DNA from: Flammulina velutipes
Lineage: Eukaryota; Basidiomycota; Agaricomycetes; Agaricales; Physalacriaceae
Length of the DNA: 64,000 bases
Assembly: GCA_011800155.1 (NCBI GenBank)
Contig: CM022373.1
Coordinates: forward strand, 2,604,001-2,668,000
Direction of reading: 5' to 3'
Below the pieces are notes generated by a model. It was not told the origin of the DNA, did no database searches, and saw nothing but the letters and a program-made list of their open reading frames with translations. A program made the position numbers and the translations under genes. Shown here piece by piece: positions 1 to 11,591 of the stretch. Position 1 is the first letter of the stretch, and each line of letters starts with the position of its first letter.

Positions 1-459
1 TTGAAATCACCGCGGAGATGGCCAGGAAGCACAATTTCGATAAGATCGAGCACGTTCAGGTCAGGGTTTGGATTCAACACGAGAGAAGAGGAGTTGTTCA
101 GGTTACCCTTCATAGTCCAAATAAAGTGGTGAGTGACCTGGGGATGAGCCGGATGCGTGACAAGTCAAGAAGCGGGCTACAGGGATGGGCCTTTTCAAGT
201 TTGAAGCATTGGTAACATTTCCATACTGTTCCATTTCAAACTGTGCATGCTAATACCAAGTAGGGGAGAGGATCCTGTAGGAATATGGACACTCAAAGCA
301 GCAGACAGGTGGGAAAAGCACAAACCAGACGAGAGGAAGGGTAGGATTATTGGTTACACTATGACCTTGTGGGGAAAGGCAACAATGGGCTCATCTGCTT
401 CTAAATATGTGTTGTCTTGGGATGATGAAAATGTGTTCCCACCTCAAGTCATCACATAG
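1..459 (+). CDS. Kexin-like (S8B) serine protease, C-terminal P-domain only; 5' end lies outside the window
   Basis: Exons 1-211 and 264-459 join across a 52-bp GT..TAG intron to give the last ~135 residues of a subtilisin/kexin-family protease. The P-domain (Homo B) is recognisable: the stretch IEHVQVRVWIQHERRG, then SGLQGWAF, and WGEDPVGIWTLK created exactly at the splice. The catalytic domain lies upstream of base 1. The P-domain stabilises the protease in kexins, which cleave precursors after dibasic sites. The same residues and the same intron position (KHW|GEDP) occur in the complete paralogue on the other strand at 8648-10818, with roughly 60% identity by eye. It ends at a TAG after NVFPPQVIT with no membrane segment. 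Whether the gene is intact upstream cannot be seen. Confidence 0.8.
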
Positions 460-1537
460 TAGATTGATATTTCTATAAAAAGTTGATATTAAAGATTGAG
501 TCGAATTCTGCTACTAGCTGGGTATAGGCTTAGGCTTCGTTGAAACATGGATAGAACCACGAGTGCGTCCTGTTGCGAACATAGTCGACTCTGTTGCAGT
601 CACAGAATTCCAGGCATTTAGGTGAGCTGGGATTCAACACAGAAATGGTGCCAACTCTCGGTCCCAGATATGGATATCTTGAGCCATGTGGGATAAACAG
701 TGACTCAAGTACGGGCTGTATCAATGGTCAGAATAAACTTCAAGTTGAAGTCAATTGAAGACAAGCATACGGGATCGACCGGATCAACTATCTGGTCGGG
801 GACTATTCAAAGTCGTGGTGCATGTGGAAGTCCTAGATGAGATCACCAATGCCACAAATACCGTCGTGAGCGCCAGCTAAGACCACAAGCTGATCATGGT
901 TTCCATTTAATTCAGGTTCCAATTGGGTCCTGGGAGGTCCTTCCTCACACTCGGTCTCTTCCCCTGGTGTGGTATCTCATTTTTCAAAGGTAGACGCCTC
1001 ACGAGCCCTAAGCAGGGATTGGTCCTCAAGCAAAAGTGTTGGACTCACCTCTAAGTTTTAAGCACATAGATATGTTGAATGGTTGTCAAGGTAGAGTGTA
1101 AAAGAGTGCTTGAGCGCGCCCATTGTACTCTCCGAATAGACGTGTCATGATCAAGAAGTTAATTCACATCATCGGCTACTTAGCGCGCTGCAATCATCAT
1201 GTTCAATACATAAACCCAGAGTTACAGTATTCAAGTGAAACAATTGTTGACATGTTGATGTGCCATACACAGGCCAAAGAAGTATGTTTTGGGTGAGCTT
1301 GTCAAGTCCAACAAAGCGCGGAAGTTAGCGGAAGACAAGTGATGTGTGGCGTAAACGACGGTGTTTGCACTTGCTTGGCAGTCTTCCAGGAATTTCAGCG
1401 TTCACTCCTCCGTTACTTACTTATCTACATACCATCATTACCACCCTGTTGCTGTTAACTGGCGCCTTCACTATCTCGCTTTTGTCGATAAAGCTTTGGT
1501 TTAATATGCTCTGAATCTTCGGTTCTTTAAGCGCCAT

Positions 1538-1563
1538 CCCTTCGATCTGGCCCTTCGATCTGG
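1538..1563. repeat. Tandem 13-bp direct repeat in a promoter
   Basis: CCCTTCGATCTGG occurs twice back to back (1538-1550 and 1551-1563), about 80 bp upstream of the IFI6-like start codon and just upstream of its TATA box. It could be a doubled regulator site or simple slippage. Confidence 0.8.
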
Positions 1564-1592
1564 CGTCTATTGTAAAGGAAGTCGCCGAACGG

Positions 1593-1600
1593 TATATATA
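1593..1600 (+). promoter_or_regulatory. TATA box of the IFI6-like gene
   Basis: TATATATA lies 42 bp upstream of the ATG at 1642, a usual TATA-to-ATG distance in fungi. It supports that start codon. Confidence 0.55.
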
Positions 1601-1641
1601 CATATACTGGTTCGAGTCGTGCCTGCCTTTCCTTCTTAACG

Positions 1642-2362
1642 ATGCCCGACCATCCTCTTGCCTCTCAGGGTGTAGAAAACGGCAGCTCGACGGTCCGTCG
1701 TCCTGTCACACACCAAGGACTTCCCCGCTTCGACTACCACGCCTTCACACGTGCGGTCCTCAACCTAGTCCCTCTCTCGACGCAGCAAGCCCTTCGAGTA
1801 ATCCCGCATCTCGAAATGCAAACTCTCTCGCGCAAGCTTCTCGAACTTGTCAAGGACGCAACAATCCGCAACAAGATACTGAAGGCCCTCGAGCGATCTA
1901 TCACAGATCATCCATGGAACACCGCATTCATCGTTGTTGGCGTAGTGTTGATGATAAATCCGCTCAACATACTAGGATTTGGGGCGTTGGGCCCAGTAGC
2001 TGGTGAGTCTTACCGATGCACTGTACCTAGTACAGAATGATATTTACGCTGGTGATTTAGGTTCACTGGCAGCGGCTTGGCAGTCAGTCATTGGGAATGT
2101 AGCAGCGGGATCGCTCTTTGCTATGCTTCAGTCCATTGGCATGCTCCATGCTCTCACTATCCCGTTGGCTGGTGCTGGAATCACTGCCGTTTCTCTTTTA
2201 GCACGGGGAGACCTGCAGAAGTGGATCGCAGGCGAGAAAGGAACGCCGGTGAAGGACTGGGTGGAGAGCCGTGCAGTACCCGTCAATGTGTGGGCGGTTG
2301 AAAAGATCGGGAATCCCATCGTTTCATGGTGGAAAGCTCGACAAGGCAATAAGGATGACTAG
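1642..2362 (+). CDS. Interferon-induced 6-16 (IFI6/IFI27/ISG12)-like hydrophobic protein
   Basis: Exons 1642-2002 and 2061-2362 (58-bp intron) encode 220 residues. The first ~75 residues are polar. A Gly/Ala-rich hydrophobic block follows, from about residue 95 to 170. It carries the ISG12-type pattern in which a GxxAGS-like segment is followed by AAWQSVIGNVAAGSLFA and LQSIG, and the splice falls inside it (VA|GSLAA). The animal proteins are small mitochondrial or ER membrane proteins that affect apoptosis and innate immunity; single-domain members are also annotated in many basidiomycetes, with no known role. The C-terminal 50 residues are polar and end WWKARQGNKDD. By analogy it should be an organelle membrane protein, but no substrate or partner is visible. 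A TATA box and a doubled 13-mer precede it. Confidence 0.75.
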
Positions 2363-3236
2363 TAGGCGCATCTTGTATCAACATTGTGGCCGGTGTGTTG
2401 TATGCTGTTGTTAGCCTTTATAATTTCCACGCACCATCTGACTTCCCCTCGGTGGCTTGCAGAGCGTCAGATTCTTTAGCACCAATGTTATGTCTTTCAA
2501 TCTCCTCAAAACCTTCCGATCAGAACTTTTGGCCGCGGGCTCACTGATACTGCTTCCGGGGCTCATAGTTAGAGAAAGCGACCGCGGCTTCTAAACCCGA
2601 ATTGGTGGCGCCCTTCCCAATGCCTTCTTCACAGTAGTACAGTATGGCCTATGGATGTCTTGGGTTCGGCTCACGGATGTTTCCACATGAGAAACGACAT
2701 GATGAGACGCCCATCCATGAAGCAATCACGGCGAGCTCAACTTTCGAGGCATTGTTCAAAGGCGGGATGTTTGCGGCGCGGGTATCTGGGCTAGATGATC
2801 ATACTTCCACAGATGATCACGAAAGGATCATGGATATGGTGGGAAGTCATTCAATCGAGGTCGATTGGGTTATCCAATAATCCGTTCCTGTTCCAGAGAG
2901 CTAGGCGTCTGATGCTAATGCCACAGGTACTAAGAACGAACAAGGAATGTGGGCCATAATTTGAGCAAATGTAGTATCCATGCTGTCCACATTATGTTAT
3001 ATTGCTGGCCAATCGCGACTAAGCGACGTGTAGCTTCGCCACATAACGTTCTGGGTCAAATCTTACGTAGGGATCATCCCACGTGTATTGCCTTGACCGA
3101 ATTTTTCGATGACCCTGGACAAGCAGTCCGTCCGTCTTGATCATTCATACTCTTTACTTGTTCTATAACGCCCATCTACGAATTCTCTACTTCCGTGCAC
3201 AGCGTCTGAGTCGAAGAAACGGCGTCTGCATAACGT
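2363..3236. other. Intergenic region
   Basis: A 78-codon plus-strand frame (2644-2880) and a 63-codon frame (2949-3140) are open but resemble nothing known and have no supporting splice sites. Otherwise I see nothing. Confidence 0.4.
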
Positions 3237-6200
3237 ATGGATGGCGCCGAACTTGCCAGGTGGACGCGGTTCGCGGGGAAAGGTGGCATAGGGAAGTGCA
3301 CTGCGACTGAGGACTGCGTTGCGGAGAATGCAGAGGACTTGATGTTTCTCAAGGTGCGTCGCTACCGGATGCTGTCAATGCTGGCGGGCTCCCTTCTTGA
3401 TGTCTAACAATGGCACAGGACGACGAAATCATTGTCCTCATGCAGTTGGCGAATCCCGAAGATACCTACCTTGGCTATTGCGAAGGCGTCGTAGGGCGAT
3501 TTCTGGGATCTAGTGTACGATTTCATGCCAAACTGAAAAAGCCGGTTATGGCGAAACGGTCAAGCACGATGAGCATGAAGAGTCCTACACCCAGTATGAT
3601 GCTCGATAGGAGGGAATCCATTTCAGCAGACAAGGTATGTTGTCGATATCCCTTATTTGGCGCAAGCATTAATTCACTATAGGATGATGTGCGACTGCTA
3701 CCAGTCAACAGTCCTAGTCCCATGGCGGTATGCATCGAACGCTGCGCGTCATTTCATTTGCCAATATTTTATCCAGGACTCTGAAATGATATCGAGTCCA
3801 GCTCCCGGAAGCTTTTCGCGATCATTCGACACTCTGAATGAAATGCCTGAAAAACTCAGACTCGCGGTACATAGTCCTAGTCCGGTAAGCCCTACCATAA
3901 TGTGTCAATAATCCATTGAACGCTTTCCAGGAGAACATGTCTCTTCCTGGGGACCTCCAGGAAAGACTGAAATTAGCTATGAGTAGTCCCAGCCCGGTTG
4001 GTACTTTCTGTCTCTACTTTACCACCACCGATCATTCGTAGGAGGATGAGAAGTTAAATCCGATCGACGACGACTCTTGCAGTGCGGCAAACACCTCCAT
4101 AGAGACGATAAGAGAGGTTCGTTTCGTTTTGAAGATCTTCGTTTCAACCAACTTATGATGTGCAGCTCCCAACTCCTCAGCATCATTCAACCGACGATAC
4201 ACTTAGAGGTGATGACACTCAATTCGAGAAGACGCTCGCCAGCGATGTAAATATCCTGTGTTTGAGTTTGGTATATCAACTCAACCCTTGCTAGATGCAT
4301 CCTCACGCGCGACATCATTCCACGGAGGACACTCTTGTGGCAGAATCATCTACTCGACAATCTGTCGATCACTATGAACTCACAAGGAGCCCTAGTCCCA
4401 TTATGCAACGTATCAGGGAGGAGCTCAAAGCAAACGAATCCTTAGAGACTTCGGAACATGACAAATTGGATGATGAAGATTCGGTCGTTTTGGCACCACT
4501 GGAAGATGCAGGAATCAGCATTGGACTGTCGCTGCTGCAAGGATCCGATGACGAGAGCGAATACTCTGACTCTGATGACGATGACAATAACAGCGCGGCG
4601 TCGGTGACAGTCGAGGCGACGTACCAGTCAAATCAAGAGCCGACCGACCTCGTTCAATCTCAAGCTGCCGACTCTCCGGTGTCTAGCCCTCCCACGAGCC
4701 CGATGAGTCCCGGGTTCTCTGACAAACAGAGTCAATACTCCAACGAAAGCAAGCCCCGAAAATCATCTGACACTTACGATCCGTGGGGGGATATATATGA
4801 CGATTATCGGTATTCAGTCACTACCAACGGTACCAAGTCTACCGCGTCGGTATACTCCACTCGCTCGACCAACCAGCCATTTCCATCCCCCCTACTTCAC
4901 ACGCGTTTTGGTTCATCATCGTCATCATCGTTAGACATCACCATCCCTCCTCCTCCACTTCCAGCATCAGACCTTCCTCCAGAACCCACGACGCCGCCGC
5001 TGACCATTCGGAAACGGGTAACGCCGGTGGTGGAAGGCGAACGACAATCTCTGTTCCTTCCGCATCCCGGTGCGCCAAAACCACCACCACCATCCGCCCC
5101 CTTGCCATCTGCTCAAGAGCTTCAATATCAACCGCCTACTCCCACTGGTGGCAACCTGCTCCCAACCATACATCAGGCACTTAACTCACGTCAACCGAGA
5201 CCAACAATATATGGCAGGACTCTGGAAGACCTTTGGGACGCGATAGGTCCCGTAGGGATTACATTTAGTGTTGATCCTCCACCGTTGCCCCCACCACCTT
5301 CCATGTTTACTCCTAGGACGAGTAGTCCGCTCCGAGTAGCTTCGAATTCTCCAATACCTACCAGCAACGCTGGATCTTTTCCTCGACGAGAGCGACCTCG
5401 GAGCCGGAGTTTCGCAGATCTGAAGTTGGGCGCTGGGATGCAGACACAGAGCGTGAAAGAGAGTACGCCTACAATCATGCCCTCTCGATCGATGTCACAG
5501 TTGGGGACTGATCAGGCACTAGCTGAAGAGCACAGAGTATCGAGGGTACATGTACCCGACCCGATTCCAGCAATTGCGCCTCAGAGATTTGGCAGTTTCG
5601 TTCCTAGCCAGCCAGTGATGTCTTCGCCCCCTAGTCCCACTGCGAGAAATAGCCCAGGACCCTCCAATTCGAGAGGGATGACTTCCCCCTTGGGTCCTGG
5701 TCACGACAATTCTTCCTCTAGCATGTCGCCTACGCAACGACAGCGTCCGAGCATAGATGGACCGGGTCCTTCCAATATGAACCCTATAGCGAACTTCCCA
5801 AGTGCAAGCCAATCGTTGAGCCAATTAACGAAGATACCAGAGAGCAGGATGACGACACCACCACCACAATCGCCACCGCCTTTGTCGAGGATGGCTTCGC
5901 CTCCTCCTCTGAACAGGAAAGAGAGTGGAGGCTTTCATGGATCTGGATCGTCGCCTTCCCCGCCACCTGTAGTCATCGGGGGTAGGAGTAGTGTCGAAAA
6001 TAGTCCCAGTCTTGGTATGTTATTCGCTTCCCGTGATTCATAACGACTTACGGTTACAGGCGCTATGGCTCGTGCTCTATCACCGCCTCCCTCCAGCGTT
6101 TTGAACGGGGATGTGGGTCGCGGTAGCCCTAGTCTAGGTGTGGAAGGCAAACAAAGTCAAGTCTTCTGCGCTAATGTACTTTTCAAAAGGTTCAATACTA

Positions 6201-8104
6201 TCAACATCTAGCTCCATGGGCTCGAACAGTGGAAAAAATAGTCCTAGTCTTAACGGTTCAGCCTTCCAGCCCACTTCTTTGGCGTTGGGACGCGACAGTC
6301 CTATTCTCGGCGCTTTCCAAGGCCATCCCGTGCCGTCACCTTCTCGACTAGCCTCCCCACCGAATGACCCCCCCAACATAGACACTACTCAACCTTTACT
6401 TCGCCCACTGAATGTGGCTCCTGGTCGAAAGGGGAGCCTTACGTTGCTGCCACCACCGCCACTGAATGCACCAAGGGTTGAGACTCCGTCACCTTCTCCT
6501 GCTGCATCCCTATCGGCTTTCCCTCTCCCACCGTTTGCGACATCTGCACATCACGCATCTTCAAGTTCCTCGACCTCTAACTTCTTATTCCCGCCTCCCA
6601 CTTCCTCACCGACACCTCCACTCAACGCTTCAACGACTCGAAAACTATCACTACCGAACTTACGTGCCAGGACGCTCAGTCACCGGGCAGAGTCTGTAGG
6701 CGGAGGGATGGAAGCGCAGCCGATGAGACCATCTATCGATACTGAGAGTATTCGGAGTGGGTTCAGTAGTAGCGGGGTTAGTGTGAGCGTGCGAAGCATG
6801 GAGTTTGAAATGATCACGGGGCAGCAGAGTAGCGACAGTCCGTCAAGCCCTCTGCCGAGGTCATCAACCAACAGCTTCTCCACTCCGCCTGCGCCACCAC
6901 CCGCTTCATTACCACCGAGGGACAGTACGCCTGCCCCGCAGTTGAGGGATCGGGAGGCGAAGTTCTTGAGTACTTTGAGTTCGACGTCGGGTGGGAACAA
7001 AGCGAAGAAAAAGAAGCTGAAGAAGCTGATACAGGAGGGGACCAGTGTGCCGATGAGTGTTAGATGGTTAGTTTGGATGGAAATGGTGGCAACTCCGTCA
7101 ACTTCATTGCCAGCACCTGGGTCATCCGGGGCAGTTGGCGGTGGTCTTGGAGGCGGCGGGCCTGGAGGACGGAATGCTGAAGCGCTACGGGCATTGTTGG
7201 ACGGTGTAGACGGAGAAGGTTGGGAACGCCTGAAGCAAGCGTATCGCAGGATGTGTCCAGACGTGGGATGGGGCGATGGTGAGTTTCTTTCTTCTTATAC
7301 CCCGATACTCCCTTCAGCTCGCGTATCGCTGCTATGGTAATTAAGGACGGATGCTGACGGTATTCAATTAACAGAGCTAGATGCAATACTACCTTTCTTA
7401 CTTGCCTTGGCGCCCGAGCAAGACGCCTTCTGGATATTCTGCTGCGTTATGGATACATACCTACGAGCGTACTATACCCGCACGGGTGATGTAAGTGTCT
7501 TGTTGAATTTAGTATCTTGTTACTCATATTTCACAGGAAAACACCCCGCAGTTAGAGATCGACGGGGAGCTCTTAGCACGCTCGTTGGCCAAAGCGGATT
7601 CAGCATTGTCACATCATTTGTTAACTACGCTAGGGATACCCGCTGGCACCGTAGCTCGAGCCATTGGGATTCGAGGAGCCTTTGTCGGTCGTGTATTTGA
7701 GCCGGGTGAAACCGATGAGGGTACGAGACGAGTTTGGGATAGCTGGTTATGCGAAAGCGAGGGTATGTCTATCCACAGGTGTTTGTATATGTCCGCTGAT
7801 TCCATATGTAGGCCTACCTTGTCTCGTTAGGACGGCTATGACGCTCTTGATATACCCCCCTCGCAGGAAAGCTCTCTTAACGACGTCGGATCCAGAGGAC
7901 GCGATGCAGATAATGGCTCGACCAGTACATTTACCTGCAGATGACCTCATCTTCAGAAATGCGAAGTGGAAAATCAATGACGAAGATTTGAAGCGTGAGC
8001 GAGGGCGGATGACGAAAGTACTTGCTGATGCAAGTAGAAAGAAAGCTGTTGCTAGTATGGGTCGTGGAGGTGCAGGCAGGGGGATTTCGTTACCAAGGGC
8101 GTAG
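3237..8104 (+). CDS. SH3-domain and degenerate TBC (RabGAP-like) protein with a long Ser/Pro-rich linker
   Basis: Thirteen exons (3237-3353, 3419-3634, 3683-3727, 3777-3884, 3931-3996, 4042-4116, 4166-4246, 4295-6014, 6060-6137, 6190-7278, 7375-7490, 7537-7762, 7812-8104) join in frame to 1409 residues. Residues ~19-76 form an SH3 domain (AENAEDLMFLKDDEI, YLGYCEGVVGRF). About 1000 disordered Ser/Pro-rich residues follow. From ~1115 a TBC domain is recognisable (VPMSVRWLVW, QDAFWIFCCVMD, RRVWDSWL, EGLPCLVRTAM). The RabGAP finger motifs IxxDxxR and YxQ are not visible: where GYxQG is expected the sequence reads VGWGDE. It may therefore be a non-catalytic Rab-binding scaffold. Five short phase-0 exons near the start encode acidic or Ser-Pro segments. 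The start was taken as the first ATG in frame with the SH3 domain; exons further upstream cannot be excluded. Confidence 0.8.
3707..6310 (+). repeat. Dispersed Ser-Pro-Ser-Pro/Leu coding repeat
   Basis: A short coding motif close to AGTCCTAGTCC (Ser-Pro-Ser-Pro or Ser-Pro-Ser-Leu) recurs at about 3710, 3875, 3985, 4390, 6002, 6126, 6240 and 6297. Several copies sit at or next to an exon end. The DNA is conserved better than Ser codon choice requires, which suggests duplication of small exons. Confidence 0.7.
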
Positions 8105-8647
8105 CATGATTTTATCTTAGCATGTGTGGACGTTACATTTGGATTTCTTACCATTGCTATCGAAGATGCTTTCTGTTATTTATGATATATACATAAGTAC
8201 TTCACTGTAGGGATCACTGCTTGTCTATGCGAAGTACAAGCAGTCGTGCTCTAGGGTTAGGGTTCTCACTTTTGTTCTCTCCACAACATCTCAAATCTAT
8301 TGCGAAACCTTGACTGCAACATAGCATCCGCGTCCAAAACACAAAATGACAAACATCTCCAAGCGTCCCCCTCTATGAACTTCTCTATTCTCATAATGTA
8401 CACAACGGTAACTTCCCATTGAGTTGGGTACTGATCTGAAAACATCTTAACAATATCACAACCTGTAGATACATAGGCTGGCCACCGTCCAATACACTCT
8501 GTCGATGATGTTCTTTTCCCAATTCAGCCATCGTGGACAAATATTTCTGCTACCGCGTTGTGCGGGCCACCACGTCATGGCCAGTGATATGTACCTTTCG
8601 CAAGCAAGTGCAACATTCTATTAAATCTCATTTACTGATGCTACCAG
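8105..8647. other. Convergent 3' region between the SH3-TBC and kexin genes
   Basis: Only untranslated flanks are evident. Two TTAGGG units at 8253-8264 are too short to mean telomeric DNA. Confidence 0.5.
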
Positions 8648-10818
8648 TTATTCATTAGGTGGAAACACATTGTGATCATCTGCTGGCATTTCATAAGGTT
8701 TTCCAGTACCCTTCGCTGCGCTGCCCCAAAAGGTCAGAGAGAACCCGATGGCTTCACCTTTCCCTCTAGATTGATCATTCACTTTAACAGTCCAGGAACC
8801 TAAAGGATCCTCTCCCCTAGAAAGCATTCAGCTTCGGAGCTTCAGGAGGGTATGGAGACATACCAATGCTTCAAAGTCGAGAACGTCCATCCTTGCAAAC
8901 CTGAACCGGCGTCGTCTGCTCTGCGGGCTTGTCCAACTTTACTGGAGATCTTACTCGGGCTCGTAAGAGTGACCTCGATATCACCTCTTCTCTCATGGTT
9001 CACCCAGACCCGGACTTGAACATGCTCGATCGCGCCAAAATCGCTGTCTTCCACCATATCTTTGCTAATCTTCACTTCGCCAGTCACGCCCTCTTTGCTC
9101 AGGCGCTTCCCGCCAGAGAATCTACCTTTCTCGTTCATCGTACCGCCCCCGAGTTGGACGGAAGGTGGCGTCATCCACGCCTGTGGCTTGACGGGTCCCC
9201 ATTCCTTTGCTTCCTTGACAAAGGCATACGCATCGAGGACGCCGAAGCCAAACTGCTCACTGTATGCGCGTCCAGATGCTAGCTTGTCCCAGAGCGAATT
9301 CTCTCCAATGACCCTAGCAGTCTTGACAATGAGATGTTGCATATCTCGCCATGTAAGCTTGGGATTTGCTTCAAGTGCCAACGCGAAAACACCGGAGGCT
9401 GCTGGTGCAGCGGCAGACGTCCCACCAAAATCATATCCACATGCTTCGTCGTCGTCAACAGTTAGGGAGAACTTGAGAACTAGGGTAAGAGAAAGTTTGG
9501 TCTCCCAGTGATTTTCCTTACAATTGATTCAGAACTATCGGCGTTGCTGCTGTAGGTCACGGCCATGACTGATGTACAAGCTTGTGAATATGCAACGTGT
9601 TGGCCCTTGTTGTCTACGGCGCCAATGGTGATGGTGTATATACTAATCAGAATACCCATGATTAGCAGCGTTCGAGAAGTACTGAGCGTGGCGCCCTACC
9701 TGTTCGCATATCCATCATAGTTGCAATTGTCGTTGGCACCACCATTCCCAGTAGCGAAAACGAAAATGCTTCCCTTTCCATCCCTTCCATTGTTGACACC
9801 ATTAACTAAAGCCTTTTTAGTTACATATGGTGGTTCCTGGATGTCTACGCCTTCCTCTTCAGCTCCATAGCTGCAGCTATAGATGGACACATCTTTGTAT
9901 TCATAATTGAGTGCTTTGGCCTCTTGAACGTCCTGCAATTTGCTCCCTGGGCCGATGATACGTAGTCCAGCTACCTTGGAGTTAAATGCAATACCCACGC
10001 CACATAAATTATTCTTTGCAGATGCAATGACACCAGCACATTCTGTGCCGTGGGACTCGCGGAGCCCGCCCTCTTCTTCATCTTCGTCATCGCCCTCCTC
10101 TTCACCTGTGAGTGGTGTCGGGAGCCTCTTATTGTTTCCGACGAAGTCGAATGATTGCGCTGCTGCCTGCAGAATGCTTCGGTCAATAAATCATAGGTTA
10201 TAAATTGGTGCGTACAAAATTGCTTTCAAGATCTTTATGGTCGGCCATAAGTCCATCGTCGACAACGGCAATAATGACACCCTTTCCCGTGTACTTCAGG
10301 TCCTCCCATACTGGAACGACGTTGAGTGAATACATGGGGTTTTCCTTGTTGATGAGAGACCATTGTTCGGGAAACTGAGGGTCCTTTATCCCCAGACGTT
10401 TCGCAACGGCGGCCGGGTCCCTTTCTGCAGGCGATGGGGCTCTCTGGGTAACTTTGCGAGGTGTCTGTCGGGACAGATGCTTTAGAGACGATGACATATC
10501 CTCTCCCCTTCGAGAGAGCAATGCCCGGCTTCGCATTCTCCGGTAAGACTCGACGACAGAGTCTTCTCCCTCGGCAAAGCCTTCTCTTGCATACAGCGTA
10601 GACGAAGGGACCTCCGTGCGTGTGAGCCATATGTTTTCGAGAGAGCCAACGGGCTCCACGATTTCAAGGCCAAGGAGTTCTACAACGTCGGCCAGCGACG
10701 CGTGTGTGGGATCGTGATGAATAACATAATAGTTGTGCGTTCTGGGTGTTTGTTTGTGAAAGAAAGCTGAAGCTGAAGATGCGAGAAGCAAAACGCTGAG
10801 GACGCTAGTAGACTTCAT
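8648..10818 (-). CDS. Secreted kexin-like subtilase (S8B) with P-domain
   Basis: Five exons (10818-10216, 10166-9700, 9642-9522, 9471-8864, 8816-8648) give 655 residues. A signal peptide (MKSTSVLSVLLLASSASA) is followed by a prodomain with a KR dibasic site (AAVAKR|LGI, ~residue 140). The catalytic triad is visible: Asp in VVDDGL (~187), His in ESHGTECAG (~240) and Ser in FGGTSAAAP (~416). The oxyanion Asn region is GNGGANDNC. The P-domain covers about 480-630. No transmembrane segment follows, unlike Golgi Kex2, so the mature enzyme is probably secreted or vacuolar and not the housekeeping kexin. A TATA box 37 bp upstream supports the ATG at 10818 over an in-frame codon further out. The acceptor of intron 3 (9521-9472) was chosen to keep the frame to the catalytic Ser. 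It is an inverted paralogue of the gene at 1-459. Confidence 0.9.
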
Positions 10819-10854
10819 TCTTGTGTATGTTTGAATTGTCCATGTTCTCTTCCA

Positions 10855-10863
10855 CTTTTTATA
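10855..10863 (-). promoter_or_regulatory. TATA box of the kexin-like gene
   Basis: TATAAAAAG on the minus strand, 37 bp upstream of the chosen ATG. It would lie inside the coding region if translation began at the longer open frame, so it helps fix the start. Confidence 0.6.
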
Positions 10864-11289
10864 GTGTGTTCCGTAGGCCCGGAGCTCTGGCAACAGTTTA
10901 CGACTGACCGAAAACCAATGCGGCGTTGTCTACATTGTAGGACAACAATATAATAATAATAATGGTTGCGGAACAACGCCACAAGATCAGCGTTAGCGAC
11001 TTTTGGCATGGTATCAACTCAGCAGTCACTAATCGCGACGGCTAAATATATCACGGGGACTGAACACATAATGGACAGATACTCATAGATTACGCAGGTT
11101 ACCTTCACTGAATCTTAGCAAGCCAGATAGAACTTGGTTCAGACAATCCGCGGCACACACGACCTGGCTGCCAGTGGAACAAGGTCAAAGATTGTAATGG
11201 ATCGTATTGTATCCTTGGGGAATAGCAGTAACTCTAGCAGGTTCGCAGTGCTGGTTCAACTAACCGTGTAGTTGTTCCAAGTCGTTACT

Positions 11290-11359
11290 GACTCGAGTCG
11301 ATACGGACTCGAGACGATTGGCAAATTCCCTACATAACTCGAGACCGTCTGGTCTCGAG
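11290..11359. repeat. Cluster of CTCGAG palindromes with a perfect hairpin
   Basis: Within 70 bp CTCGAG occurs four times. GACTCGAGTC (11290-11299) is a perfect palindrome, and CTCGAGACC-GTCT-GGTCTCGAG (11338-11359) is a perfect 9-bp inverted repeat with a 4-nt loop. It could be a binding-site array or a foldback remnant. Confidence 0.8.
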
Positions 11360-11575
11360 CGTAGATCACTAACATATATGGATCTATGGTAAGTAGATTA
11401 TGCCATCATGGTAGGTACGCTCTACGCATATCTCTGTATCCCATGGATAGTGAATAACATTGGACATCTAACTCATTCTCTAATGTGTACAGTGTAAACT
11501 TGGTACAAACACAACTTAGATCTTCACCGACATTTCAGTCCATTTTCTGCTTACCTACGGCACCATCACTAATTA

Positions 11576-11591
11576 ACGCGTCGCGACGCGT
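11576..11591. repeat. 16-bp perfect palindrome containing two ACGCGT boxes
   Basis: ACGCGTCGCGACGCGT is its own reverse complement. ACGCGT is the core bound by fungal MBF-type cell-cycle factors. It lies about 600 bp upstream of the amylase gene, so its target is uncertain. Confidence 0.7.

Larger units (their letters stand above)
460..1641. other. Intergenic region between the kexin 3' end and the IFI6-like gene
   Basis: No recognisable gene. A 64-codon open frame on the minus strand (530-724) matches no family I know and has no visible partner exons. The last 110 bp hold a direct repeat and a TATA box, listed separately. Confidence 0.5.

Noticed and set aside
8252..8264. Interstitial telomere-like TTAGGG repeats
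   Set aside because: Only two units; a similar single unit at 11884 shows it is background.
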